DNA of 64,000 nt from Sternotherus odoratus (taxonomy: Eukaryota > Chordata > Testudines > Kinosternidae), in the NCBI GenBank assembly GCA_032164245.1, contig JAVMKO010000001.1, positions 74,955,892-75,019,891 on the forward strand. The letters are read 5' to 3'. Of the stretch, positions 22,977 through 34,005 are shown one piece after another. A program made the translations under genes and the position numbers. Within the stretch, counting starts at the first letter, position 1, and the number at the start of each line of letters is the position of its first letter. The notes below the pieces were generated by a model that saw only the letters and a program-made list of their open reading frames with translations, made no database searches and was not told the origin of the DNA.

Positions 22977-23434
22977 GAGGGGTGCGCTGTGCCTCTCCAA
23001 ACAGCCTAGCCCCGCCCCCTATCTGACCCCCACTCCCTGACTACTCCCCTCAGAACCTCCAACCCATCCAACCCTCCCTCCCTTGTTCCCTGATCACCCC
23101 CTCCAGAGACCCTCCACTCTAACTGCCCCCCCAGGACCACACCCCCTATCTAAGCTCCCCTGCTCTTTGTTCCCTGACTGTCCCCTCCCGAGACCCCCCA
23201 ACCACTTTACCACCTTGCTCTTCCCACCTTGCTTACTGTGCTCAGCCCGGGAGTGCAGGCCCTGCAGTTCACAACGCTCAGCCTGGCCCCTGGCCCTGGA
23301 GTGCGGGGCCCCACGCTTGCCGCACTCACCCTGGCACCCCAGGCCAGGAGCACGGGGCCACCGGTACTGCTCCCCCAGCTTGAGCTCACAAGCTGGATAA
23401 AAATGGCCGGTGGGGTGTAGTTTGCCCACCCCTG
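22977..23434. mobile_element. hAT-type MITE, 5' end damaged
   Basis: The right end AGTTTGCCCACCCCTG (to 23434) is the inverse of the hAT end CAGGGGTGGGCAAACT. It is flanked by an 8-bp duplication with one difference: CTCTACAT (22969-22976) and CTCTATAT (23435-23442). The left terminal repeat has been lost. A related element lies at 48913-49764. The C- and G-rich open frames inside are artefacts. Confidence 0.65.
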
Positions 23435-23442
23435 CTCTATAT

Positions 23443-24395
23443 GCTGCTTCAGAGGAGACTATAACTGTTTGACATCTACATGGGTCCTGAGTCCAGCTTA
23501 GCTATACATGATAATGTCATGTCTTTAAACTCTGATAACATATCTCACATCCTGTTGACTAGGCAAGAGGGGAAGGTTTATTCCTAGCATTTGCTTCTAG
23601 TCCTAGACGGGCCTGAAATAATGGGCTTGGAGATCATGACGTGTTTAGTTCCCTAAACGCTGTTTTAGGCAATTTGTGGAGCTGTTTTACATTTGTTAGT
23701 TACATTTTTATCTCCCTCCTAGCTTGGTATTTTGGGCTCCTTGGGGGCTAGATTTGGCTCTGCACATCACTGGGCACAGCCCAGAATGGGGGCTTTAGTG
23801 GGGGAAAGGCGACTTAATGCCTCTGCTCAAATGTTGAGCTGTTCCAGGGACCAGTGAGGCTCTTGGAATAAATTAGTAACCCCAGGGGTTGTGTCTGTTA
23901 TACCTCTGTAGGCCCATGAGGGAATGCATTGCATCAGGGGAATTACCAGCTAGGGGGAGGGGGAGGAGAATCTAACTGGGTTGTCCTGTCTTTCCTCCAC
24001 CAAAGGCTGTCCCGTGTCCCAGAATCAGAGTCCTGATAACCAAAGCACCTGGTTTTGTATGGGGGAGGGATACATAAAATAACATCTGTGTGTGTACTCT
24101 GCTCATACTTCCCCACATTCCAGTTAACTTCATTCCCATTACCTTCCTTGATGTGCAGTTCACTCATTAACCAATTATTTTTTCCTGTGATTAACATGTC
24201 TAACTAGAGGATCTAATTCTTCTTAGACAGTCCCTGCCTAATATGTTAAATAAAGACTATGCAACATTCTTTGATCATGGAACAAAGGAAACATTTACAT
24301 TCCATATTGCAAAACCAGCACATAGTTCAGCAGAATGGGAAGTCTTTGATGTGAAGAGGCCTAGGACTGAAACAGCAGGGGATGCTCAGGACTAA
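23443..24395. other. No gene recognised
   Basis: Non-coding; no repeat border or credible frame seen. Confidence 0.35.
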
Positions 24396-25398
24396 AGCTT
24401 TGTCTACACCAGGGGTCTGCAAACTTTTTCCCCCGCAGCCTCTTTTCATGGAGGTAAAAGTCTGGCGGCCCCCAGAGCGGGTATGGCCGCCGAAATGCCA
24501 CCCCAAAAATTAGAAGTTGCCGCTGCCAGCGGCATTTCAGGGCAGTACCAAAATAGCCCGCACGGGAGTTCGGCGGTCTCCCGGGTGGGCTTGGCACCAG
24601 CGGTGCACGCACCCCAGTTTGAAGATCACTGGTCTACACTACCAAGTTCTGTCGACACAACTTATGTTGACACCTGAAAGTCAATAAAACAAAAATTGCC
24701 AAAGAATGTTCACACTTGCTCCCTCTGTCCACAGATCACGTCCACATTGTGGGAACAATCATCAACAATGTGAGCAATGCACTGTGGGTTTGTATCCCAC
24801 AGTGCAGTGTTGTGGGGAGGCGGAGCTGATCCCTGAGCATCTTGGGAGGATTCCCACAAAGTTCTCCCACAGCCTCCTCAGCCCAGGAGCAGCATCATGA
24901 GTAGCTCTAGGAGCTCTCTGTGCTGAGGAAAGTCAAAGCAGCTCAGCAATCTCTTCTCCCGCTCTCTGTGACAGCAGTCTGCCTGCTGCTGTGTTCCTAG
25001 TGCAGGGCAGAACCGCAGCATGCCAATGATTTGCTCTTTGTTCCCCAAAGGAAGCAGTGCACTCAGCTGTCAGACACTTCCAGCAGCTTTGGAACAGGAG
25101 GGTGCATGCTTGCAGGGCAGCAGAAATCAATACACTGAGCAGAGCAATCAGGGCAGGCATTGTGGGATACTGGCGGAAGCCAGTTCTGTGGACAAAACAA
25201 ACAGCAGTGTCTACACTGACTCTTTGTGGACAATAAAGGGAAGGAAAAAAGAAAAAAGTCTCTTATGGGGTGGGCGTTTTATGTCGCTGAAACCTGGTCT
25301 TTTTCTCAACAAAAGTCGCATTGCAGTGTGTACACTTTCACTGTTTTGTCGCCAAAAGGTTGTTTTTGGCGACAAAACTTTGTAGTGTAGACAAAGCC
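24396..25398. mobile_element. Non-autonomous MITE with AGCTTTGTCTACAC ends
   Basis: Left end AGCTTTGTCTACAC (24396-24409), continuing after an inserted hAT copy as TACCAAGTTCTGTCG. The right end read inverted is GGCTTTGTCTACACTACAAA then GTTTTGTCG. The terminal repeat is thus about 32 bp. Flanks TAA (24393-24395) and TGA (25399-25401) may be a decayed 3-bp duplication as in Harbinger. Inside, CACTGTGGG..ATCCCACAGTGC motifs recall the Harbinger element at 6392. No transposase frame. Confidence 0.55.
24410..24631. mobile_element. hAT-type MITE nested in the preceding MITE
   Basis: 222 bp starting CAGGGGTCTGCAAACTTTT and ending GTTTGAAGATCACTG, flanked by the perfect 8-bp duplication GTCTACAC (24402-24409 and 24632-24639). 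The duplicated bases belong to the host MITE's terminal repeat. Confidence 0.85.
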
Positions 25399-25407
25399 TG
25401 AGATGTA

Positions 25408-26786
25408 CAGTAGACTCTCAATTATCCAGGATGATCGGGAAAACCTTAATCCCAGTTAATAAAATCCCGGTTAATCATGTGTCTACTGAGGGCGGGGGGG
25501 GGGGGGGGGGGGGAAGGGTTGCTGGCCGCCCTGGGTGTGGGGGGGGAGGGGATGGTTGCTAGCCTGGGTGTAGGAAGCCCAGGCTAGCAGCAGGCTGAGA
25601 CCCTGGCTGGCAGGAGCCTGGGGGGAAATCCCAAAGCGGCGGCAGGTTGAGTGCTCAGCCTGCCACCTCTTTGGGCTCTCTGCCCAGGCTCCTGCCGCCT
25701 GCCCCAGTCAGCTCCGTCTGCCAGCCTGGGTGTAGGGAACCCAGGCTGGCAGCGGGAGCTCAGACCCTGGCTAGCAGGAGCCTGCGGGGAAACTTTAAAG
25801 CGGCAGCGGGCTGAGCACTCAGCCTGCCGCCGCTTTGAGTTTTTCCCACCAGGCTCCTGCCAGCCGGGGTCTCAGCCTGCTGCCAGCCTGGGCTTCCTAT
25901 ACCCAGGCTGGCAGCAAGTTGAGACCCTGGCTGGCAAGGATCCACCAGGGGAAACCCCAAAGCGGCGGCAGGCTGAGCACTCAGCCCGCCGCTGCTTTGG
26001 GCTCTCTCCCCAGTCTCCTGCCAGCCGGGGTCCTGCTGCCTGCCCCAGTCAGCTCCCGCTGCCAGCCTGGGTGTAGGAAGCCCAGGCTGGCAGCGGGAGC
26101 TGAGACGACACACCCCCTCCTTCCCCCCCGCGCTGACAGGAGCCTGCGGGGAAAGTCTAAAGCGGCAGAGAGCTGAGAAGCGGCAGCGACCGAGCTCTTA
26201 GCCCATTGCTGCTTTAGAGTTTCCCCGCAGGCTCCTGCCAGCTGGGGTCTCAGCTCCCGCTGCCAGCCTGGGCTTCCTACACCCAGGCTGGCTGCAGGCT
26301 GAGACCCCAGCTGGCAAGGGGCCAGTGGTGGAAACCCCAAAGCAGGGACTGCCGCCACTTTGGGGTTCCCCCCGCTGGCCCCTTGCCAGCCGGGGTCCTG
26401 CCTCCTGTCCCAGTCTGCTCCCGCTGTCAGCCTGGGTTCCTGCACCCAGACTGTCAGCGGGAGCTGAGTGGGGCAGGTGGCAGGAGCCTGGGGAGAGAGC
26501 CCAAGGTGGCAGTGGGCTAAGCACTCAGCCTGCTGCCGCTTTGGGCTTTCCCCCTGGGCTCCTGCCAGCCGGGGTCTCAGCCGGCTGCCAGCCTGGGTTT
26601 CCTACACCCAGGCTAGAAGCAGGCTGAGACCCCAGCTCATAAGGGGCCAGTGGGAGAAGCCCCAAAGCAGCGGCAGGCTAAGGCTGAGCCTGCCGCCGCT
26701 TTGGGGCTTCCCCTACCGACCCATTTAAACATCCCAGTTAATCCGCAGCCCGGTTAACCCGCGCCCGGATAATCGGGAGTCTACTG
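25408..26786. mobile_element. pogo/Tigger-type element filled with alternating palindromes
   Basis: Ends CAGTAGACTCTCAATTATCC (25408) and, inverted, CAGTAGACTCCCGATTATCC (to 26786), with TA on both sides (25406-25407 and 26787-26788), as for Tc1/mariner-pogo elements. Subterminal GGTTAA/TTAACC motifs repeat at both ends. There is no transposase. The body is a tandem array of about seven units of 160-200 bp; each contains two different palindromes (see the array entry). A 20-base G run (25494-25513) lies near the left end. Confidence 0.8.
25558..26705. repeat. Tandem array of alternating palindromes
   Basis: Palindrome type 1 is GCCAGCCTGGGT..ACCCAGGCTGGC, with arms of about 12 bp. It is centred near 25573, 25735, 25897, 26077, 26277, 26440 and 26601. 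Type 2 is AAAGCGGCGGCAGGCTGA..TCAGCCTGCCGCCGCTTT, with arms of about 18 bp. It falls between them, for example near 25653, 25820, 25983 and 26685. Overlapping open frames on both strands (up to 154 codons) arise from the GC-rich repeats and are not genes. Confidence 0.82.
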
Positions 26787-27019
26787 TATTGTCAAAGCTG
26801 GAGGAATTTGCCTCGCACCCACCTGAACTACCATCTCCTGCCTCCCGTGGGCCCCGCCGATCTCCCGCGCGCCTCCCCCCCCCCGGCCGGTCTCCTACCT
26901 TCAGCGGGCCCCAACCCCGGCATGTGCTGCGGCCGGCCGGGAAAAGCAAAGGGGGGCGGGGCTGGCTGCTGGGTGCCGGGGGAGGGGGCTGGTGAGCGTG
27001 CCTCGCTCACAGCCCTGGA

Positions 27020-27101
27020 CAACGGTTACAGCTGTACCGGCCCCAGACTTCAGGGCACCCCCCCCCCTGAAGTCCGGGGCCCGGTACAGCTGTAACCGTT
27101 G
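27020..27101. repeat. Long hairpin
   Basis: Left arm 27020-27055 and right arm 27065-27101 are inverse copies, about 36 bp with one mismatch and one gap, and only nine bases (mostly C) between. It lies just inside a hAT-like terminus (..CGCCGGCCCTG, ending near 27123), so it may be the subterminal part of an element whose other end I could not find. Confidence 0.75.
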
Positions 27102-27125
27102 TACCACCCTGTCGCCGGCCCTGAT

Positions 27126-28191
27126 TGTGGGTAACAATGAGTTATTGTGCAACTGTATGGCCTTCAACATTTGTTTCTCAGCCCCTTCCAGAGCAAATGT
27201 ACTCAGTTAACAAAGAAAAGCAGTACCCCCTCTCCCACTCCAAATTTCCAAACCTTCAAATTTAACCTGGAATCTGAGAAGCAAGCTGGACTCTTCTTGA
27301 GTTGCACATTGTCACCAGTGATAAATGGTCAGCCAGCAAATTAACCCATTTATTAAATGTTTATGACCCTGTAGCAATCCGTCAGTGACATCTAGGAGAC
27401 CCCTCTGTGATCAACAGAACTTGGCAGTTAAGAAATAAGTCTGTAAAAGAAACCTGGTTTTAGTCATTAAAGTAACAACCTGATTCCTATAGGGGAAAAT
27501 CCTCTGAGTAAGGGTCATGTTCATTTACGCTCAAAGCAGAACTGCATTTTAATGCAGTTGACAAAATCCCAAGGCTCCAACTAGGGGTCAAATGTCACAC
27601 TGCTACCAACAGCAGTAACTAGACTGGCAGCCATCTTGCGAGAGGAGGAGAGAATTGGTTTGAGATACAATCCTTGATTTCAGAGGTAAAAATGCTGTAG
27701 TGTGAAATTTACTGCACTTCCTGCTGCTTCTGCCCCACCTCTATCCTGATCTGAAGCAATCTGTAGACAAGTGACAATTTTAGATCATTGACTCATGGAA
27801 ACTTTTCACATTTGTGGGGCAATGCTGCCATCACCTGGCCATTCTCATTTAAACAACAACAATTGAAAATGTTCCTTTCCCATAGCATTTAACCCTATTT
27901 AACAACAAAGCCTCCGCCATCTACAAATGTCATGGCTGTTAGTTTGCTGCACACACTGACCCTCACAGCAGCAGCAAAGGCAGAATTCAGACCATCACGT
28001 GCCAAAAGTACAGGACCTTACTACTTGAGTTAAAAATGCATCTGTTAGCTATCAGCAACATAGGGCTGGTGGCTCACAGCTGAGCAGCTCTAATTCTAGT
28101 CTCAGGGCAGCAGAGATGCTAGCCATTTCATTACAGTAGTATGTACTGTACTTTGCAACTTCTTCTGTTTGAATCATATAATCCACAGCCT
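27126..28191. other. No gene recognised
   Basis: Non-coding. No repeat borders or convincing frames. Confidence 0.35.
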
Positions 28192-28691
28192 GAGCCATCT
28201 TCCTGGCCATTCCATTACTGACTTGATGGTGTCAGTTGTGAAACAGAAAACTTCCAAAACAGACTCCAACGAGAAACTGAGGAACTGGAATTAATTTTCA
28301 AATTGGTCACAATAAACCAAGGGCTTAACAGAACTTGTGAATGGTTCTCTCATTACTCTAACTGATTGCATTTCCCTTGTTAATTTACCTTCAATAGGTG
28401 TTAAATCCTGCCTGACAGAAATCCATTTCAAAAGGTATTTTTTTTCTCCTACTGATAATGGCCCATCTAAATGTAACAGCCTCTTAGAATTGGTATGCTA
28501 ATGTACAACTCTTTTTTTTCTTTCTTTCTGTGTGTATAAATGTATCTTACTTCTATTCCAGTCTATGCATCCGATGAGCTGGGCTATAGCCCACGAAAGC
28601 TTATGCTGAAATAAACTGGTCAGTCTCTAAGGTGCTACAAAGTCTTCCTCATTTTATTTACGGATACAGACTAACATGGCTGCTAATCTTA
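28192..28691 (+). mobile_element. Penelope-like retroelement 3' fragment, copy 2
   Basis: Closely parallels 5975-6391 (ACAGACTCCAA..GAGAAACTGAGGAACTGG, AGCCCACGAAAGCTTATGC). It continues through the full tail, CTCTAAGGTGCTACAA then CAGACTAACATGGCTGCT. It supplies the intact version of the site into which the Harbinger element at 6392 inserted. Confidence 0.7.
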
Positions 28692-28995
28692 GGGCTGGTT
28701 TTCACTACCCACTGAATTGGCGGGTAGCAATCGATCTGTTAGCGATCGATTTCTTGTGTCTTGTGAAGACGCGAGAAACTGATCGCTCGCAGCGCCCCCG
28801 TCGACTCTTGAACTCCAGATTGCCGGGAGGCGCAAGCTGGAGTCAACGGGGGAGTGCGCCATCGACTGCTGCCGCCGTGAGGACGGCAGGTAAGTCAGCT
28901 GCAGATACGCAACTTCAGCTACGTGATTCACATAGCTGAAGTTGCGTGTCTGCAGTCGATTTCCCCCTCCCCTCCCCGGTAGTGAAGACCAGCCC
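28692..28995. mobile_element. Harbinger-type MITE
   Basis: 304 bp with ends GGGCTGGTTTTCACTAC and, inverted, GGGCTGGTCTTCACTAC (16 of 17 matching), flanked by TTA (28689-28691 and 28996-28998). The TWA duplication and the TTCACTAC core are shared with the full Harbinger element at 6392-11108, which could have supplied the transposase. The 87-codon frame inside is not credible. Confidence 0.85.
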
Positions 28996-29780
28996 TTAAA
29001 CCTGTCACCATTAGAGGAATGGGTGGCTCATGAAACAGCTTCACTTTGAGACTTTACAGACTTGGCCCCTGATTCTGCAATGTGTTATGTGTGGGCAGAG
29101 CCCTGCAGACAGTGGCAGATGAGACAATGGGCTGGCAGGGCTTGTGTCCTGGAGCCCCAGCCAGTTGGGGCGCCCTGCCCCCACTGGTGGTCTGCCGCAG
29201 GGTGCTGGAAGCCCAGAGTCCTGGCAGATGCGCCAGGTGGGGGAAGCTCCTGTGCCCCGACCACACTCCTCAGCAGAAGGGCCAAAGCAGTGACCCTGGG
29301 ACTGGAAGAGCTGTAGCTCCCCACCACAAACCCAGGGCCCTGACAGCGGGGACAGAGCGTCTCCAGTCTTGGGGTCAGAGTGGTGGAGAGGGACAGAAAG
29401 GATTAAACTATTGCAGGGTGGCAGTGGAGGGACAGAATGGGGTGGGACCATGGGTGGAAGGGTTGGGGAGGGCCCCCCCAATTGCTCTGGCCCATACCTT
29501 ATTGACCCATGAAACCTTAACCTGCCTCTGCCTGCAGAGCCTTGTTCAATTCAGTGGGACTCTGCATGGACAGGGAACTCTGACCCCATGCAGTTCCCGC
29601 TCATTATTGATCTTTCTTCCCACTTGATCCGTCACAACAGGGCCTTTAAATATTTGTTTTGCCACATAAGACCCATTGGTCACAATTCTGATTGGAGGAC
29701 ATTGGTGGTCAGGTGAGTTTAATACAGGCAAATTCTTTCCATCTCCCACAATAGGGGAGTTGTCCAATTTCAAAAAAGGG

Positions 29781-29790
29781 TATTTAAATA
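29781..29790 (+). promoter_or_regulatory. Gene A TATA box
   Basis: TATTTAAATA, 51 bases before the start codon. The same box is at 33945-33954 in gene B and, with one change (TATTTACATA), at 51482-51491 in gene C. A GTTGTCCAATTT motif 15-25 bases upstream is kept in A and B. Confidence 0.6.
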
Positions 29791-29840
29791 GAAATCAAAC
29801 ATTTTGTTTGCAAATACATTGAAAAGGGCACTATCCAACT

Positions 29841-31650
29841 ATGTTACCTAGCCTCTGCCTACTACTTATGCTAGCCCTGAAGGGACTGTCTGCAGATGAA
29901 GGTAAGTGTTAGTTAGAGATTATGCTTTACTTTTATTTCCCCTTTCCACATTATCTGATCATTTTATTTAGAATTCATATTAGTAGGTCAGCTCCACCAC
30001 TGCCAAAAGCAGCTACAGAACCAGTGCATTGACCCACTTATATAAGCAGTGAATCTGTCCCACTGAGCGATCTTTCATGTCAACTGTTTTTTCCATTGAT
30101 CATTGACATACTTGATCATAATCCTGCAAAACACTCTTAGTTCCCAAATGCAGACAATGGGATGCACTCCCTTACCAGCAAGACTGTCTCCTATCTAAAA
30201 TGTTTCCCTGAAAAGAGTTTTGCAATGTTGCCATCTATTCTTTCAGGTGTTAGGCCATCTCTGCCAGTGCAAACAGGGTTTGTCATTTGAAACTTTAAAC
30301 TCACCTGCAGTAAAATAGGGCATTCTTGATTATTTCCTGCAGTTCTTAATGTGGCACTTGAAGGTATAGCATCACAGTCCAGCACCTTTAATGAATATGG
30401 ACATGCTGGGAATGCCATTGATGGGTCACCATCCAGTAATTACCTGCGAGGCAAATGCAGCCACACCGGCTTAGATATTAATCCATGGTGGACAGTGGAT
30501 CTTCGAGCAAGGTTTGAAGTGTTCAGAATAAAAATCATGAATCGAGGAGACTGTTGTGAAGAGCGGATCAACGGGGCTGAAATCCGAATTGGCAATTCGC
30601 TGAAGAGAGATGGCATAACCAATCCCAGGTACAGTCTGATGGTCTCAATGAAACTGCTTTAGTGCATCGGAGAGAATGGAGTGGAAATTATTAAAAAAGA
30701 TCTCAAATTGTTATGTTTTTCATAATGGTTTTAACTAAGTTCTGCACTGTTCTCATTGGTCAGCATGAGGATCTTCATTCATACAACTTGTGTGTCAGTC
30801 TCTCTGTTTCTAACATATTTTAAAATTTCAGCCAAACATGTTGTAGATGGAGTTTTAGAGGCTAAAATCATTTTCGTCATCTCTCTTGCCATTAATTATG
30901 TGATCACCTTTCCACTCTCTTAAGACCTCTGACGCTGCACTGGGAGTGAACAGCACAAACCCCTCATTCATGCCGACTCCCACTGGTGGCGATGTTACTG
31001 AGCTCAGAGATCCATGCTAGTGGCTCCCAAAGCAAGACTGGGTCCTTCTTAGTCTTTCACAGTTTCTTTATTAAAACCACTTTCCCAGGGGACACTGACT
31101 AAAGGAACCGATTTAAAGACAGGTTCACATTTAAAATGACTCAGCATCAGATTCTGCCAGTCTTAAGAGTGCTACCTGGAGATTACGAGAGGAGTGAGGT
31201 ACTAAGCAATGTGAACAAAGATGGCAATATTTGGTACTAAAGATACTCATGCCAATCTTATAGATTTAACACGATCTATAGCACTGCTATAGCCAACACT
31301 AGACTAAAGAGTTTGCTTGTATTGTTCTACTCTAATAATACATTACTTAACAAATAACTGAGGGGAAATGAGATGATTACTTTTTTTGCATAATAATGGG
31401 GAAACTTTATATTCTTTATTCTTTTATTCCCTTGTGATCCAAGTTGTTGTTGTTAAAGGATAATAATGATGACTATTAATCTGGTTCATTTCAAGATGTG
31501 CCACAATTAACTCCTTGGGCCTTGGTGAAACACACTCATTTGACTGTGAAGGAATGGAAGGGCGGTACGTAACTGTGACCATCCCAGCCACAGAAAAATA
31601 TCTCACATTGTGTGAAGTCCAAGTGTTTGGTCTACCAGCAAAATCTTCTG
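29841..31650 (+). CDS. Secreted F-type lectin (fucolectin-like), gene A, 3' end unresolved
   Basis: Predicted secreted lectin that binds fucose-containing glycans. Exons: 29841-29901 (signal peptide, MLPSLCLLLMLALKGLSA), 30343-30628 and 31496-31650, all with GT-AG borders, giving 167 codons. The last two exons form one FTP/F-type lectin domain: NVALEG, CSHTGLDINPWWTVDL, RGDCCEERINGAEIRIG, FDCEGMEGRYVTVTIP, YLTLCEVQVFG. The sugar-binding triad is intact: His of CSHT, and both Arg of RGDCCEER, at the spacing of eel agglutinin. The last exon ends in phase 1, but no downstream module of its own was found. A remnant of the first linker exon (33079-33121) has lost its acceptor, and then CR1 interrupts. 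It may splice in frame into gene B exons, end by intron retention (stop TAG lies in the donor), or be decaying. Confidence 0.85.
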
Positions 31651-33154
31651 GTGAGTAGAGTATCATCCCAGTGGAATGCACTGCCTTGTGTTCAGATACA
31701 TGGCTGCAGTTTGCTTGAGAGAATCAGATCTACGTAAGTATATGTATATGCACCACTTCTTTCTGATCACTGGAATTAGATATACTCAAGTGTGTGGTGT
31801 ATCGGCCACACACCAGCAATGTTAAATTTATGTCATTCAAAATAGAAGAGACTTCTGGGGGAAAGACTTTTCTGCTGCAAAGAGTTTTGACGAGGTTTGT
31901 AAATGAAGTCTCCAATTTGACTGTGACCCTGAGATGGTAAACGAAATTGTGAGATTCCTGAAATTGTGTAAACAACTGGTATAAATGTTTTCTCACATTT
32001 TTAAAGAATAGTTTGTCTTTTTCTTTCTCTATTTCCTGCCAACTTTTTCCTTGCCTTTCTTTGTTTTTTGTGCTTTATTCTTGGGTTCTAGTTTTGGTTT
32101 CTGCTTTGGGGGATTTTTCTTTGTTTAATTTTCTTTCACCTACTTTCTACAACCCCTAACTTTATCTTTTGTTAACGTACTCCTTTATTAATCATTTATT
32201 TTTCTGCTTCCTTGTTGATGTGTACAGATGTTTTGGATGCTTTAGATATTTTTTCCAGAAATGGAGAAACTGACTAACTGAATCTATAAAGGAACACTGT
32301 AATTAACTGTACACAAAACGATTTTTGTCTCCTATGGGATTTTCAAAGGAGTCAGGGGCCCGAATTCTACTGGACTCTGGATGACTCACTGCCTTGGGCT
32401 CCTTTGAAAATTCCAGAGTAAACAACTTCACTAGCATTTTGAATTGCCTGGCATTGTCACTGAATGAAGATAATTTGTGGGCTTAAAAATGTAGCTGGGT
32501 TTGCTGGTCTTCTTGTCACCCGTGAGAGCTGCTGCCTAGGTTGACAGTCAATGGGAAGAGGCATCATGTGGAACTAGGCTGGGTCTGTGCTGACCTTGAA
32601 CAAAGGGTGTGTCTACTCTGGAGCTAGAAGGTGCAAATTCCATCTTGAGGAGACACACCCACACCAGCCCTTATTGAGCAAGTGTGCTAAAAGGAGAAGT
32701 GTAGCCATGGTGGTACAAGCACAGGAGGGGCTAGCAGCGTCAAGTATGAACCTATGGTCTTGGATGGAATCTCACAGCTAGCATCAGTAGGTTGTTTGTT
32801 TTTGTCCAGGGCTCTCTCATCCCTTCTAATCAGAGAGAGACTGATTCAAATGGAAAAGTTCAGGTTTGCAATCTGAAAATGGACGTGTCACACAAATCTG
32901 TTTAGTGAACACCATTCAAAAGAATTCTGTTTTCATTCCACATTGGAATGAAAATAAATTGAGAGACCTCAAAAGTTACTACAAAATGGAATTGACATCC
33001 TCTGGACAGCAGTCGTTTGTGTCTCTCAGGAGGGAAACTGAATTTTTTGTTTAGGTTTGCTTTCATTTTCATTCTGACCTCATGCTCAATGAAACTCTGG
33101 GCCCAAGAATCCCCAGTGAAGGTTAGTTGGAACCTTATAAGCGAGATGAAATAA

Positions 33155-33838
33155 GATAATAACACAGAAAATATCATATTGCCCCTATTTGGTATACTCA
33201 CACCTTGAATACTGTGTGCAGATGTGGTCTCCCCATCTCAAAAAAAGATAGATTGGAATTGGAAAAGGTTCAGAAAAGGGCAACAAAAATGATTATGGGT
33301 ATAAAACGACTTCCGTATGAGGAGAGATTAATAAGACTGACTTTTCAGCTTGGAAAAGAGTTGACTAAGGGGGAATATGGTAGAGGTCTATAAAATCATG
33401 AGTGGTATAGAGAATGTAAATAAGAAAGTGTTATTCACTTCTCATAATGCAAAAACAAAGGGCCACCAAATGAAATTAATAGGTAGCAGGTTTAAGAAAA
33501 ACAGAAGTATTTTTTTCATACAACACAAAGTCAGCATCTGGAACCCTTCCTTGCCAGAGGGTATTGTGAAGGCCAATACTATAAAGGGCTTCAAAATGGG
33601 GCTATATAGATTCATGGAACATAGGTCCATCCATGGCTATTAGCCGGGATGGGCAGGAATGATGTCCCTAGACTCTGTTTGCTAGAAGCTGGGATTGGGT
33701 GACAGGGCCTGGATCACTTTACGATAACTAGTCTGTTCATTCCCTTTGCGACACCTGCTATTGGCCAATGTCAGGACACTGGGCTTGATGGATATTAGGT
33801 CTGACCCACTAGGACCTTACTTATGTTCTTATAAGACC
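33155..33838 (+). mobile_element. CR1-like LINE, 5'-truncated
   Basis: Encodes the C-terminal end of the CR1 reverse transcriptase ORF (EYCVQ-like start, then LEKVQKRATKMIMGIKRLPY, EERLIRL, and a C-terminal WNPSLPEGIVKANTIKGFK) with shifts between frames. It ends with the short TTCTTAT-type 3' repeat typical of the group. It separates lectin units A and B. Confidence 0.85.
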
Positions 33839-33944
33839 TAATGGTCACAATTCTGATTGGAGGATATTGGTGTTCAGGTGAGTTTAATCCCCTCAAAATC
33901 TTTCCATCTCCCACAACAGGAAGTTGTCCAATTTCCAGACAGGG

Positions 33945-33954
33945 TATTTAAATA
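33945..33954 (+). promoter_or_regulatory. Gene B TATA box
   Basis: TATTTAAATA, 52 bases before the start codon, in a context shared with gene A. Confidence 0.6.
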
Positions 33955-34005
33955 GAAAATCAAACATTTTGCTTGCAAATACATTGAAAAAGTCACTATC
34001 CAACC

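Larger units (their letters stand above)
29017..33150 (+). repeat. Lectin duplication unit A
   Basis: Homologous over exons, introns and upstream sequence to unit B (33838-40180) and unit C (51141 onward). For example, CTGCAATGTGTTATGTGTGG occurs before both gene A and gene C. It is broken at about 33150 by a CR1 insertion. A stretch at about 29113-29540 is absent from unit C and has probably been added here. Confidence 0.75.

Noticed and set aside
25651..26627. Several 100-154 codon frames on both strands
   Set aside because: They arise from the GC-rich alternating palindromes in the pogo-type element; products are repetitive and frames overlap on both strands.
28676..28939. Overlapping 80-87 codon frames
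   Set aside because: They lie within the Harbinger-type MITE at 28692-28995, which is non-coding.
29082..29627. 181-codon plus-strand open frame upstream of gene A
   Set aside because: Lies in a stretch absent from unit C and has low-complexity composition with no recognisable domain.
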